DNA of 64,000 nucleotides. Origin: Candidatus Ventrousia excrementavium. GTDB lineage: Bacteria; Bacillota; Clostridia; Oscillospirales; Butyricicoccaceae. The stretch is taken from assembly GCA_018714845.1 (NCBI GenBank), contig DVMR01000035.1, positions 19,295-83,294 on the forward strand. Direction: 5' to 3'. A model generated the notes under the pieces. It ran no database searches. It was given only the letters and a program-made list of their open reading frames with translations, and was not told the origin of the DNA. Positions 53,281 through 62,817 of the stretch are shown here, one piece after another (the first letter of the stretch is position 1; the number at the start of each line of letters is the position of its first letter). Made by a program: the position numbers and the translations under genes.

Positions 53281-54468
53281 ATGAGCTTTGCATTAGAAAA
53301 CAGCGGCGAAGCGCCAGTCAATATTAAGGTCATCGGCGTCGGCGGCGGCGGCGGCAACGCGGTCAACCGTATGATTTCCAGCGGTATACGGGGTGTAGAC
53401 TATATCGCGATCAATACGGACAAGCAGGTACTTAATTTTTCGGCTGCGACCGTCAAGCTGCAGATTGGTGAAAAGCTGACGGGCGGACTGGGCGCCGGCT
53501 CCAACCCCGAAGTGGGGCGCAAGGCGGCGCAGGAGAGTGAGGATGAAATCCGCCGTCTGCTTGAAAACACGCAGATGGTTTTCATCACAGCCGGTATGGG
53601 CGGCGGCACGGGCACGGGCGCAGCCCCAGTCGTTGCGCAGATTGCCAAGGACCTGGGCATTCTGACGGTCGGCGTTGTCACGCGGCCCTTTGCCTTTGAG
53701 GGGAAGCGCCGCATCGAACAGGCCAACAACGGCATTTCCGAACTGCGTGAGCGGGTCGACGCACTTGTCATCATCCCCAATGACCGGCTCAAGCTGGTCA
53801 GTGACCAGAAAATTACGCTGCAGAATGCTTTTGAGGTTGCGGACAATGTGCTGCGTCAAGCTGTGCAAAGCATCAGCGAACTCATCACGGTGCCGGGACT
53901 GATTAACCTTGACTTTGCCGATGTGTGCAGTATTATGCGCAATGCAGGCTATGCCCATATGGGTGTCGGCCGCGCCGGCGGTAAGGAAAAGGCTGAGGAA
54001 GCGGCCAAGATGGCCATTCAGAGCCCGCTGCTCGAAACATCTATCGACGGCGCGCGCGGCGTCATTCTGAACATCACCGGCCCGCTCGACCTTGTCATGG
54101 AGGACACCGACCTGATTGGCAGTATGGTGCAGAATGCGATACATCCCGACGGCCTGGTCATCACCGGTATTGCGCTTGATGAGACGCTGGATGACGAGAT
54201 TCGTGTGACTGTTATTGCCACCGGGTTTGACGATAAGCCCACGCTGCCGGAAAAGGGACTTTTCAGCAGCTCCAAGCCGGAAGAAAAGGCGGCTCCGGCG
54301 GCACAGCCCGATGCAGGAAAGCAGCCGGTCACTGTTCCGCCTGAATCCCCGGCGCGTCAGAATCTGATGGATGCTGCTCAACAGACGGGCAAGGGGCTGG
54401 CGCCTGAAAAGCCGGACGAGCCTGATGTGTTTGAAGATATCATGAAGATTTTTAAAAATCGAAGCTAA
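53281..54468 (+). CDS. ftsZ: cell division protein FtsZ
   Basis: 395 residues. The tubulin signature [27 protein letters not shown] at the start, NVDLQ-type switch region and the FtsZ C-terminal domain are present, followed by a Pro/Ala/Glu linker. The C-terminal peptide is [14 protein letters not shown], which departs from the common D-I-P-x-F pattern, so binding of FtsA/SepF may differ. The ATG at 53281 has GGGAGG upstream. Last gene of the cluster. Confidence 0.98.
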   Translation: MSFALENSGEAPVNIKVIGVGGGGGNAVNRMISSGIRGVDYIAINTDKQVLNFSAATVKLQIGEKLTGGLGAGSNPEVGRKAAQESEDEIRRLLENTQMVFITAGMGGGTGTGAAPVVAQIAKDLGILTVGVVTRPFAFEGKRRIEQANNGISELRERVDALVIIPNDRLKLVSDQKITLQNAFEVADNVLRQAVQSISELITVPGLINLDFADVCSIMRNAGYAHMGVGRAGGKEKAEEAAKMAIQSPLLETSIDGARGVILNITGPLDLVMEDTDLIGSMVQNAIHPDGLVITGIALDETLDDEIRVTVIATGFDDKPTLPEKGLFSSSKPEEKAAPAAQPDAGKQPVTVPPESPARQNLMDAAQQTGKGLAPEKPDEPDVFEDIMKIFKNRS

Positions 54469-54472
54469 ACAA

Positions 54473-54503
54473 AAAGCCCGGATTGCTTGTCAATCCGGGC
54501 TTT
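54473..54503 (+). terminator. terminator of the dcw cluster
   Basis: The 13-bp stem AAAGCCCGGATTG / CAATCCGGGCTTT (54473-54485, 54491-54503) is followed by a T-rich stretch; the A-run before it may serve the convergent MATE gene. Confidence 0.9.
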
Positions 54504-54517
54504 GGTTGGTCTGTTTT

Positions 54518-55888
54518 TTATTCCAGGGGCATATCGACGTTAAGGTTTCGCAGCGTGCTAAACTTTTTGTAATAGATAATGAACAGAATGGATGTCAGCA
54601 CCCAGCTGACGGGATAGCTGGCCATGACCCAGGTAAAGGTGTGGAAGATGGGTACGAGCAGCATGATCCATAAAACGCGGACGCCGCAGACACCGAAGCA
54701 GACCATCAGCATGGGACGCAGGGAATCGCCCGCGCCGCGCAGCGCACCGGACAGAATTTCGATGCATACATAGGTGACAAAGTAGGGGACCATGAAGGCG
54801 ATGATTTCCTTGCTCTGTACGATGACAGCCGGATCGTCAGTAAAGAGGCTGGTAATCATCCCGCCAAACAGGTAGATGACCACTGACAAAAAAATGGATG
54901 CGCCAAAGGCAATGGCCAGACATACGCGGACGCTCTTTTTGACGCGGGCGTACTGACGGGCGCCGTAGTTTTGTCCGACAAAGGCAGTGATGGCGATGCC
55001 AAAGGCGTTCATCATCATCCAGAACAGGCCGTCGACCTTGCCGTAAACTGTCCAGCCGGCCATTACGTCAGTGCCAAAGGAATTGACGCTTGACTGGATG
55101 ACCATGTTGGACAGCGAGTAAAAGACCGACTGCAGTCCGGCCGGAAGGCCGATTCGGAAAATGCGGCCCAAAAGGTCGCGGTGCAGTTTGATGCGCTTGA
55201 CATGTACGCGCATGTCTTCACCCGAGCGGGACAGCAGCCACAAAACAAGCACAGCGCTGATGAGCTGACTGAGAATGGTCGCGATGCCGGCACCCGCGAC
55301 GCCCATGGGAATGACAAGAACCAGCAAGAGGTCGAGCACGATGTTGGCACAGGTACAGGCGATGAGAACGTACAGCGGGCGCTTACTGTCGCCGATAGCG
55401 CGCAGAATGCCGCTGCCGATGTTGAAAATCAGGTTGCCGATGGTGCCGGCAAAATAAATACGCAGATAGGTCTGCGCGTGGCCCATGACATCTTCAGGGG
55501 TGTTGAGCAGACGCAGAGCCCAAGGTGCAATGATGATGCCCACGACGGTCAGCAGGGCGCCGCCGGCAATGGCCAGCGCCATGGCGGTATGTACGGAGCG
55601 GCTGACGTTTTCTCGCTGTCGCGCGCCGTAGTACTGTGATATGATAACGGTGGCACCCGATGCCAGGCCGACAAAAAAGCCGATAATCAGGTTAATGATG
55701 GTGCTGGTCGTGCCGCCGACTGCGGACAAAGCCTCTTTGCCGACAAACCGGCCGACAATCATGGCGTCGGCTGTGTTGTAAAGCTGCTGGAAAAAGGTCC
55801 CCAGCAATATGGGGAAAAAGAAGATCATGAGCTGCTTCCAGATCACGCCTTCGGTGATGGCGTTTACGGCGCGCTTTTGTTCAGTCAT
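54518..55888 (-). CDS. MATE family exporter
   Basis: 456 residues with twelve hydrophobic segments. QLYNTADAMIVGRFVG, the repeated G-x-x-G-A-T and MGVAGAGIAT motifs are typical of MATE exporters. The ATG at 55888 has AAAGGAG upstream. It lies 16 bp after ytvI, so the two are probably one transcript. The substrate is unknown. Confidence 0.92.
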   Translation of the reverse strand: MTEQKRAVNAITEGVIWKQLMIFFFPILLGTFFQQLYNTADAMIVGRFVGKEALSAVGGTTSTIINLIIGFFVGLASGATVIISQYYGARQRENVSRSVHTAMALAIAGGALLTVVGIIIAPWALRLLNTPEDVMGHAQTYLRIYFAGTIGNLIFNIGSGILRAIGDSKRPLYVLIACTCANIVLDLLLVLVIPMGVAGAGIATILSQLISAVLVLWLLSRSGEDMRVHVKRIKLHRDLLGRIFRIGLPAGLQSVFYSLSNMVIQSSVNSFGTDVMAGWTVYGKVDGLFWMMMNAFGIAITAFVGQNYGARQYARVKKSVRVCLAIAFGASIFLSVVIYLFGGMITSLFTDDPAVIVQSKEIIAFMVPYFVTYVCIEILSGALRGAGDSLRPMLMVCFGVCGVRVLWIMLLVPIFHTFTWVMASYPVSWVLTSILFIIYYKKFSTLRNLNVDMPLE

Positions 55889-55904
55889 AGGTGCAAAACT
55901 CCTT

Positions 55905-56978
55905 TTACTTCCATATTTTAATATATTCCCATTCGTGCAGCTTAATCAGCACTAAAACGAGTACAGGCAAAACGAACATGCCGGCAAACCCGGCGATGCG
56001 GTAGCCGAAATAAATGCAAAGCAGGGCGACAAAGGGGTGCAGGCCCAGCTGCCCGCCGACAATGCGGGGTTCAACGACGTTGCGCACGACCAGAATAACG
56101 CCATACAGCACGCACAGTGAGATGGCCATGCCGGTTTCCCCGGAAAACAGGCAAATCACTGCCCATGGGATGAGTACCGTACCCACCCCTAGAATGGGCA
56201 GGGCGTCGACAATGGCAATCAGCAGGGCCAGGACCAGCGCATAGGGCTGCCGCATCAGGAAAAAACCGGCCAGCAGCTCGAAAAAGGTGATGCTGATAAT
56301 CATCGCCTGTGCACGCAGCCATTTGAGAAGCGACTCGGACAAAAAGCTTTTGGTACGCCCAAGGGCAACAATGGCTCCGGCGCTGAGTTGGCGGTGGATA
56401 AAGGCGTTGATTGTCAGGCGGTCGCTCGTCAGAAAATAAGTCGATACAAAAACAAAAACAACAGTAATTAAAATGCCGGGTATACTGGAGACTGCGTGCG
56501 TCAGCGACGACCACACGGCGCCTACGTCAATCTGGGGAAGAGATAGAGAAGACAGCCAGGTCTCTAAATCGAAAAGAGGTGCCGAAGCCATGAAGTCAGG
56601 CAGGTATGCCAGCAGGCGGTCAATAAACTGCCGGACATGCTCGAGCTTGTCCGGCAGAGCGGCAAGTACTGCGGGCAGGGAATTGAAAAGCTGCACGCCC
56701 TCGTACACGATTTGATAAATGACAAATACCAGCAATGACCCCACGGCGGTCACGCACAAAAGGGTGCACAACGCGCTCCATGCCTGGCGGGGAATAATTG
56801 TGTGGCTTGAAAGCCAGTTTACAGGTCTGATGATGAGCTGCGACAGCAGATAGGCAATGAGCAAGGGAATGAGCAGGCGGAAGATGTACTTGAAAAATAC
56901 ATAGCCTGCCAGGGCAATGACAAGAATATAAAGCAGTGTCAGGAAAAAATTGATGTGTCGGTTTTCGTGCAGGCGCAA
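55905..56978 (-). CDS. ytvI: sporulation integral membrane protein YtvI (AI-2E/UPF0118 family)
   Basis: 357 residues with about seven membrane helices. Family motifs are LIPLLIAYLLSQLI, a central amphipathic region (KSFLSESLLKWLRAQ) and DALPILGVGTVLIPWA. YtvI is a conserved sporulation-associated member of the AI-2E transporter-like family; its own function is unknown. The TTG at 56978 has AAGGAGG nine bases upstream. A promoter (TTGTTA/TATAAT) lies at 57032-57061. Divergent from lysC. Confidence 0.88.
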   Translation of the reverse strand: MRLHENRHINFFLTLLYILVIALAGYVFFKYIFRLLIPLLIAYLLSQLIIRPVNWLSSHTIIPRQAWSALCTLLCVTAVGSLLVFVIYQIVYEGVQLFNSLPAVLAALPDKLEHVRQFIDRLLAYLPDFMASAPLFDLETWLSSLSLPQIDVGAVWSSLTHAVSSIPGILITVVFVFVSTYFLTSDRLTINAFIHRQLSAGAIVALGRTKSFLSESLLKWLRAQAMIISITFFELLAGFFLMRQPYALVLALLIAIVDALPILGVGTVLIPWAVICLFSGETGMAISLCVLYGVILVVRNVVEPRIVGGQLGLHPFVALLCIYFGYRIAGFAGMFVLPVLVLVLIKLHEWEYIKIWK

Positions 56979-57031
56979 CGGCGAAAGCCTCCTTTCGGGT
57001 CGGGGAGCGGTCCTTTACGAATACCTTATCT

Positions 57032-57061
57032 ATTATACACCACGAAGCATTGCTTTAACAA
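57032..57061 (-). promoter_or_regulatory. sigma-A promoter of ytvI
   Basis: On the minus strand, TTGTTA (57061-57056), an 18-bp spacer and TATAAT (57037-57032). Confidence 0.7.
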
Positions 57062-57147
57062 TATGTTTTCTTGTCAGCTGGCGCTCAGCACCGCACGCTG
57101 CCGCATATACTGGAATATGAAAGGCAAGCAACAGGTGGAGGATAAGT

Positions 57148-58347
57148 ATGGCACTGATTGTGGAGAAATTCGGGGGATCATCCCTTGCCAATATTGATAA
57201 GCTGCGCAACGCCGCGAGCATTGTTGCGGCCGACTATAAAAAAGAAAATCAGCTGGTCGTCGTCGTGTCGGCACAGGGCGACTCCACAGATCATCTGGTC
57301 GAACAGGCCGAGGCCATCGGCCGCCGCATCAGCCCGCGTGAGATGGATGTCCTGCTGTCGACCGGCGAACAGGCATCAATGGCGCTTATGGCCATGATGC
57401 TGATGAGCATGGGGGTGCCGGCGGTGTCGCTGTGCGGCTGGCAGGCCGGTATCCGCACTGATGCGCTGCACAGCAAGGCGCGCATTGAATATATCGACAC
57501 GCGGCGTATCTGCGCAGAACTCGCCCAGGACCGTGTGGTTGTTGTTGCGGGGTTTCAGGGCATCAGCCCGTCGGGCGATATCACGACCATCGGCCGGGGC
57601 GGTTCGGACACAACAGCCGTGGCTCTGGCCGCTGTGCTGGAAGCCGACGTCTGCCGCATCTATACCGACGTCGACGGGGTCTATTCAGCCGACCCGAGGG
57701 TAGTTCAAAACGCAGTGCGGCATTATGAGATTGACTATGACGAGATGCTCGAGCTGGCATCGCAGGGGGCGCAGGTGCTGCACAACCGATCGGTCGAAAT
57801 GGCAAAGCGCTTTGGCGTACAGCTCGAGGTCAAAAGCAGTTTTATCAATGGGGTGGGGACCCGTGTCAGGGAGGTAGTTATGGAAAAGCGAAGTGTCAGC
57901 GGTGTGGCGCGCGATCAGAATGTCGCGCTTGTCACCCTTGAGGGCCTGCAGGACCAGCCGGGTAATATCTGGCGCCTGTTCTCGGGTCTGACTGAGCAGA
58001 AAATCAATGTGGATATCATTTTGCAGCCGCCGGCTGTGGGGCAACAGACCAGCATCACCTTTTCTGTTCCGCGCGAATCACTCGACCACGCAGTCGAGAT
58101 GCTGACCGAGCACCGCGGCGACCTGATGTATGAAAGCATCTCAGTCGATGACCGCGTGTGCAAAATCTCTATCGTAGGCGCCGGCATGGCCAGCGACTAC
58201 GGCGTCGCGTCGCGCATGTTTGAGTCGCTGTATCAGGCAGGTGTCAATGTGCGCTGCGTCACGACGAGCGAAATTAAAATCTCGGTCATTGTCTCGGAAG
58301 AGGACAGCGACCGGGCGTTTATTGCCGTACATGACGCGTTCTTTTAA
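57148..58347 (+). CDS. lysC: aspartate kinase
   Basis: 399 residues. VEKFGGSSLAN (substrate site), IGRGGSDTTAVALAA and YTDVDGVYSADPR form the kinase domain, followed by two ACT domains (about 250-399; DQPGNIWRLFSGL) for amino acid feedback. It starts the Lys/DAP/Thr/Met pathway and so feeds the DAP-type wall. The ATG at 57148 has GGTGGAGG upstream. Monocistronic. Confidence 0.97.
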   Translation: MALIVEKFGGSSLANIDKLRNAASIVAADYKKENQLVVVVSAQGDSTDHLVEQAEAIGRRISPREMDVLLSTGEQASMALMAMMLMSMGVPAVSLCGWQAGIRTDALHSKARIEYIDTRRICAELAQDRVVVVAGFQGISPSGDITTIGRGGSDTTAVALAAVLEADVCRIYTDVDGVYSADPRVVQNAVRHYEIDYDEMLELASQGAQVLHNRSVEMAKRFGVQLEVKSSFINGVGTRVREVVMEKRSVSGVARDQNVALVTLEGLQDQPGNIWRLFSGLTEQKINVDIILQPPAVGQQTSITFSVPRESLDHAVEMLTEHRGDLMYESISVDDRVCKISIVGAGMASDYGVASRMFESLYQAGVNVRCVTTSEIKISVIVSEEDSDRAFIAVHDAFF

Positions 58348-58354
58348 ATGTACC

Positions 58355-58380
58355 GCCGCCCCTGTGGGGCGGCTTTTTTA
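58355..58380. terminator. bidirectional terminator after lysC
   Basis: The 8-bp stem GCCGCCCC / GGGGCGGC (58355-58362, 58366-58373) with loop TGT is followed by TTTTTT. The stop codon of the convergent MATE gene lies at its end. Confidence 0.85.
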
Positions 58381-59724
58381 AGCTGCGACAAGATTTTTCT
58401 GTCTCCAGCCGCCGGCGCGCCACCGCAAAATAAAGAGTACAGCCCGCAGGCATTCATCAGCCGCCATGGCGCACCAGATGCCGACAATGCCCAGCTGCAG
58501 ACCGACACCCAGCACCCAGCCCAGGCCGACAGCAACAATCCAGGTGGACAGGATGCCAATGGTGACAGGAAAGCGGATATCCCCCGCCGTCTGCAAACAG
58601 CGGACAAAACAGATGTTGACGGCGCGGCCCTGCTCTAAAAAGAGCTCGATAAACATTATCTTCTGTCCCAGCGCCAGAACCTCGGCGTTGTCCGTAAACA
58701 GCGAAAACAGCGGCCGGGCAAAGATGCACAGTGTCAGTGAAGCGATAAAGGAGATGAGCATCGACGCCCGCAGTGTGGACATGACCTGGCGGTGGGTTTC
58801 ATCAACACGCCGTGCCCCCAGCAGATGTCCGATGATGACCTGGGTGGCCTGGGTGATGGCGGAAGCAAAGATATAGGACACCATGGCCAGCATACTGGCG
58901 TACACCTTCGTCGTAATGACGGCAGTGCCAAACAGGTTGATAAAGCTCAGAATGGTGATCTGGGACAGGCTGTAGGCAAAGTTTTCACCAGCAGAGGGAA
59001 GCCCGATGCCCAGCAGCTTTTTGAGCAGGTCTTTGGGAAAGGGGCGCAGTGCGCGCAGCGAGATGTGGCCGCCCACATACTTGCGGAACATGCGGTACAG
59101 CACGAGTACGCCGATAGCGCGTGATACGGTCGTCGAAATGGCGACGCCGGCCACACCGAGCGGCGGAATGGGGCCGATGCCGTGAATCAGAAGGGCGTTG
59201 CCCGCGATGTTGACCAGATTGATGGCAATGGATGCAATCATGCTCTGCACCATAAATGCGTTGGAACGCAAAAATGCCGAAAATGTCAGTGACATGGCCT
59301 GCAGGAAGATGAAACCGCCGGTGATGATAATGTAAACGCTGGACTCGGGCAGCACATCAGCCGGTACCTGCATCAGCCGAAAAATTGGTTTGTTGAAAAG
59401 GAAAATAATCAGGCTGATGGCGGCGCTGATGAGCAGGTTGGTGAAAAATGCCACAGAATAGACCTGTTCAGCGCGCTTTTTGTCCCCCGCGCCCTGGTAC
59501 TGAGTGATGAGGATGATGGATGCTGTGCACAAAACATTAAAGGTCAAAATCAGGAAGTTGAGGATCTGGTTGGCGTTGCCCACAGCGGCGACGGCCGTGT
59601 CGGAATAGCGTGAAATCATCATCTGGTCCACATTGCCCATGAGCATCTGCAGGACCAGCTCGATGAAAATGGGCCAGGTCAGCCGCAGCAGCGTGCGTCT
59701 GTCGGGTGAAAAAGCGTTGTCCAT
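58378..59724 (-). CDS. MATE family exporter
   Basis: 448 residues with twelve hydrophobic segments. RLTWPIFIELVLQMLMGNVDQMMISRYSD (read in parts) and LGVAGVAISTTVSR are MATE motifs. The ATG at 59724 has AGGAGG upstream; the longer frame lacks a site. It resembles the exporter at 241 more than the one at 54518 in the first helix (TWPIF/AWPIF-type start). Monocistronic. Confidence 0.92.
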   Translation of the reverse strand: MDNAFSPDRRTLLRLTWPIFIELVLQMLMGNVDQMMISRYSDTAVAAVGNANQILNFLILTFNVLCTASIILITQYQGAGDKKRAEQVYSVAFFTNLLISAAISLIIFLFNKPIFRLMQVPADVLPESSVYIIITGGFIFLQAMSLTFSAFLRSNAFMVQSMIASIAINLVNIAGNALLIHGIGPIPPLGVAGVAISTTVSRAIGVLVLYRMFRKYVGGHISLRALRPFPKDLLKKLLGIGLPSAGENFAYSLSQITILSFINLFGTAVITTKVYASMLAMVSYIFASAITQATQVIIGHLLGARRVDETHRQVMSTLRASMLISFIASLTLCIFARPLFSLFTDNAEVLALGQKIMFIELFLEQGRAVNICFVRCLQTAGDIRFPVTIGILSTWIVAVGLGWVLGVGLQLGIVGIWCAMAADECLRAVLFILRWRAGGWRQKNLVAA

Positions 59725-59861
59725 AAAGCTTCCTCCTGTGTCGTGTAGGCAGTAAAGCCTATTATAGCGTTTTCTGACCGGGAATAACAGCCGCGATTTG
59801 TATAAAATCCGTCGCCGGCGCAACATTTTTGTCGGTAAAAACGGAAGAATGCCATGAGCAG

Positions 59862-59891
59862 TTGAAAGCAGGGCGCTTTATGGTATATAAT
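59862..59891 (+). promoter_or_regulatory. sigma-A promoter of the PPT-FrhB gene
   Basis: TTGAAA (59862-59867), an 18-bp spacer and TATAAT (59886-59891). Confidence 0.8.
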
Positions 59892-59947
59892 AAGCACATG
59901 TCCCGCCTGGGCGCGGGGAATGGGCGCTTTGCCCGGAGGTGAAAGGC

Positions 59948-62275
59948 ATGAAAAAAATACTCATCTGTCAGCACGGCGGCTCGAGTAATCACGGGTGTGA
60001 AGCGCTGGCGCGCACGACGCTGTCGCTGATTGAGGGGCTGAACGAGCCGTGCGAGGTGACGCTTTACTCGTATCGCGTCGGCGACGACAAAAAATATCTG
60101 GCCGACCTGCCCCAGCTGCGCATCGCCGGGCTGCAGCACTTGCCTGGACGGTATTCAGTGCATAACATCACCTATCACGTTAAAAAGCGGATGGGGAAAA
60201 GCGCGTCGCGCCTGCCCATCACGCCGGAGTTCGCCCGACTGGTCCGCGAAAGCGATTTGGTTATTGCCATTGGCGGCGACAATTACTGTTACAATCGCGG
60301 CGAAGGGTATTATGCTCTGGACCGTTTCATCCGCGCGCAGGGGAAGCCGTACATGCTGCTTGGATGCTCTATTGAGCCTGACGACCTGCCGCGCGGCCTT
60401 GCCGCGCATCTGCGTTTGTTTGACGCCATTACAGCGCGCGAAAGCATCACTTATGAAGCGCTGCGCGACCACGGGGTGATCTGTGCCGTGCCGGCGCATG
60501 ATACAGCCTTTTTGCTGCCGGCTGTTGAAGGCGAGCTGCCCCCTGGCTTTGTGCCCGGCAATACAGTGGGCATCAATGTCAGCCCGCTCATTCAGCGGCT
60601 TGAAAGCAAGCCGGGCATTACAATGGAAAACTACCGCCGTCTTGTGCGGCACATTCTGGACACGACCGATATGGCGGTCGCGCTCATTCCCCATGTCGTA
60701 TGGGAAGAAGGCGACGATCGCGTGCCGCTGCGCCAGCTGTACAACGAGTTTGCATCCACCGGCCGGGTGGCCATGGTGCCGGACGGCGACTGCCGTGTGC
60801 TCAAAGGGGCCATTGCCCGCCTGCGCTTTTTTATCGGTGCCCGCACCCATGCGACCATTGCCGCCTATTCATCCGGCGTTCCGACGTTGGTCGTTGGTTA
60901 TTCAGTCAAGGCGCGCGGTATTGCGCGCGACCTGTTCGGCACCGAGGACAACTATGTTCTGCCGGTGCAGAGCCTGAAAACGCCGGATGACCTGACAGCT
61001 GCCTTTGACTGGATTGCGGCGCGAGAGACAGAGATTCAGGAGCGTCTGCGTGCGATTATGCCGGAATACAGCGCCAATTCGGCCGAGACCGGAAAGACCA
61101 TTGCCCGCCTGCTCGGCCTGTGCCGCGGCGAAGGCCTGGCCGAGGGCATCGAACGCCCGGGACTGTGCGTCGGCTGCGGCGCCTGCGCGTGGCGCTGCCC
61201 GGCAAAGGCCATCTCCATGCAGCCGGATAAAGAGGGATTTACCCGTCCTGTCGTAGACCGCGGAAAGTGCATCGGCTGCGGTGCCTGCCGCACCGTTTGT
61301 CCGGCCGGGCAGGAAGCGGTGCGCGGCACGCCCGATACGTTCTGCGCCTATTCACGCGATGAGGAGATACGCAAAAAAAGCTCGTCCGGCGGCGTTTTTA
61401 CCGAGCTTGCACAGCAGGTGCTGGAGCGGGAAGGCGTTGTCGTCGGCGCGGCGTGGGACCGCGGCACTGTTTTGCGTCATCAGGCGGTCGATAGCATCGG
61501 CGGACTGACTGCCCTGCGCGGCGCGAAATATGTGCAGAGCGACATGTCGTCTGCCTATCCGGCCATTGCTGAGGCGCTTGAGCACAAACGGCCAGTGCTG
61601 TTTTGTGGAACGCCGTGCCAGACCGCGGCAGTCGAACGCACCTTTGGCAGGCCTGAGGGGCTGCTGCTCGTCGACATTGTCTGCCATGGCGTTCCGTCGC
61701 CCCGGGTGCTGGAGCAATATTTTGATGAGATTGCGCAAAAGCAGGGCGAGCCGGTGGCGGGCATCGACTTCCGTGACAAGTCGACGGGCTGGAAGGGCTA
61801 CTCGGTCACAGCGCGGCTGCGCAAGGGCGGGAAGCTGACACATCCTGCGTCTGCTGACACTTATATGAAACTCTTTCTGGCCGATGTCGGCCTGCGGCCG
61901 TCCTGCTACCGCTGCACAACGCGGGGACGCGCCAGCTGCGCAGACCTGACGCTCGGTGATTTCTGGGGCGCCAACCGGCTGTTCCCGGATAAGGACGATG
62001 ACAAGGGCCTGTCGCTTGTGCTCGTGCACACCGATGCGGGCCGCCGCGCGTGGGAGGCTCTGCGCGAAAACGTGGTGTTCTGGCAGGCCGACTACTCTGC
62101 GGCCGCGGGCTTTAACCCGTGCCTGGACAGGCCGGTCGCGCGCCCGCAGAGCCGTGAGCAGTTCTTTGCAGCTCTGGGGAAAAAGCCCATGGATACGCTG
62201 GCGCAGGAGCTGTCACCCCGACCGACGGGAGCCCAGAAGCTCAAGACGGCCATCCGCCGCGCGATCAGGCGCTGA
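59948..62275 (+). CDS. fusion of polysaccharide pyruvyl transferase and FrhB-type iron-sulfur flavoprotein
   Basis: 775 residues. Residues about 1-390 form a polysaccharide pyruvyl-transferase (CsaB-like) domain (QHGGSSNHGCEALARTTL; AIGGDNYC; IGARTHATIAAYSSGVPTLVVGYSVKARGIARD in parts). Residues from about 407 carry two 4Fe-4S clusters (CVGCGACAWRCP, CIGCGACRTVCP). An FrhB N- and C-terminal pair follows, as in F420-reducing hydrogenase beta subunits (SSSGGVFTELAQQVL; FCGTPCQTAAV; DIVCHGVPSP; CYRCTTRGRASCADLTLGDFWG). FrhB-like proteins in gut Clostridia often sit in polysaccharide loci. The ATG at 59948 has GGAGG upstream. The redox partner is unknown. Confidence 0.88.
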   Translation: MKKILICQHGGSSNHGCEALARTTLSLIEGLNEPCEVTLYSYRVGDDKKYLADLPQLRIAGLQHLPGRYSVHNITYHVKKRMGKSASRLPITPEFARLVRESDLVIAIGGDNYCYNRGEGYYALDRFIRAQGKPYMLLGCSIEPDDLPRGLAAHLRLFDAITARESITYEALRDHGVICAVPAHDTAFLLPAVEGELPPGFVPGNTVGINVSPLIQRLESKPGITMENYRRLVRHILDTTDMAVALIPHVVWEEGDDRVPLRQLYNEFASTGRVAMVPDGDCRVLKGAIARLRFFIGARTHATIAAYSSGVPTLVVGYSVKARGIARDLFGTEDNYVLPVQSLKTPDDLTAAFDWIAARETEIQERLRAIMPEYSANSAETGKTIARLLGLCRGEGLAEGIERPGLCVGCGACAWRCPAKAISMQPDKEGFTRPVVDRGKCIGCGACRTVCPAGQEAVRGTPDTFCAYSRDEEIRKKSSSGGVFTELAQQVLEREGVVVGAAWDRGTVLRHQAVDSIGGLTALRGAKYVQSDMSSAYPAIAEALEHKRPVLFCGTPCQTAAVERTFGRPEGLLLVDIVCHGVPSPRVLEQYFDEIAQKQGEPVAGIDFRDKSTGWKGYSVTARLRKGGKLTHPASADTYMKLFLADVGLRPSCYRCTTRGRASCADLTLGDFWGANRLFPDKDDDKGLSLVLVHTDAGRRAWEALRENVVFWQADYSAAAGFNPCLDRPVARPQSREQFFAALGKKPMDTLAQELSPRPTGAQKLKTAIRRAIRR

Positions 62276-62291
62276 CCATTGCAAAAACACC

Positions 62292-62329
62292 ACTGCCCCG
62301 CTCTGTGTGTTTCAGAGCGGGGCAGTTTT
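62292..62329. terminator. bidirectional terminator
   Basis: The 14-bp perfect stem ACTGCCCCGCTCTG / CAGAGCGGGGCAGT (62292-62305, 62313-62326) is followed by TTT on the plus strand and T5 further on in the minus direction. Confidence 0.85.
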
Positions 62330-62343
62330 GACAGGAACAGGCT

Positions 62344-62817
62344 TTATTCCTTTGTGGGGTCGGCCAGGTTAAAAATGGGCAGTCCGCGCGCCGCCGCAGT
62401 GGCAACAGCGTGGGCCGTGCCCCCGCGCGGCTGTGTGAGATAGCACAGACACAGGTCGGCACGCTCGGCCATGACGCGGTTGCGCACCAGCATACACCCG
62501 TCATAATAAACGTCTGACAGCCAGTCAACCTTCTGTGCCCGGGCCAGAATGCTTTCATACCGCAGACGCTGTACGGCAGAATAGCGATGAGACTGATTGC
62601 GGCAGGGAAGCACCATAGTCAGGGTGACCTGCGGATGCGCACGTTGCGCGTACAGCACCGCTTCAGCGCCTAGAAGGTCAAAGCCCAAAGCGCCGCCTGA
62701 TAAAAACTCGGTGACACCCCTGCGGCACAGTACGTCGATGTACGCGTCAAGCCGCCGGCGCAGTTCCCCGCCGTCAGACGGCAGGCGGCGATGGCCTGTC
62801 AGCATGCAGACGCTCAT
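62344..62817 (-). CDS. SLOG-fold (DUF1273/YpsA-like) protein
   Basis: 157 residues. TGHRRLP at the start, EFLSGGALGFDLLGAE, the Arg/Lys-rich VLPCRNQSH and a C-terminal GGTAHAV mark the SLOG/Rossmann family that includes YpsA. Such proteins are thought to bind nucleotide-derived ligands. The start overlaps the stop of the gene upstream (ATGA), so the two are coupled. The role is unknown. Confidence 0.85.
   Translation of the reverse strand: MSVCMLTGHRRLPSDGGELRRRLDAYIDVLCRRGVTEFLSGGALGFDLLGAEAVLYAQRAHPQVTLTMVLPCRNQSHRYSAVQRLRYESILARAQKVDWLSDVYYDGCMLVRNRVMAERADLCLCYLTQPRGGTAHAVATAAARGLPIFNLADPTKE

Noticed and set aside
53293..54381. 362-codon minus-strand frame
   Set aside because: Antisense to ftsZ; no recognisable domain.
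57062..57147. Lysine riboswitch or T-box before lysC
   Set aside because: The leader is short, with no conserved T-box sequence or L-box core and no terminator.
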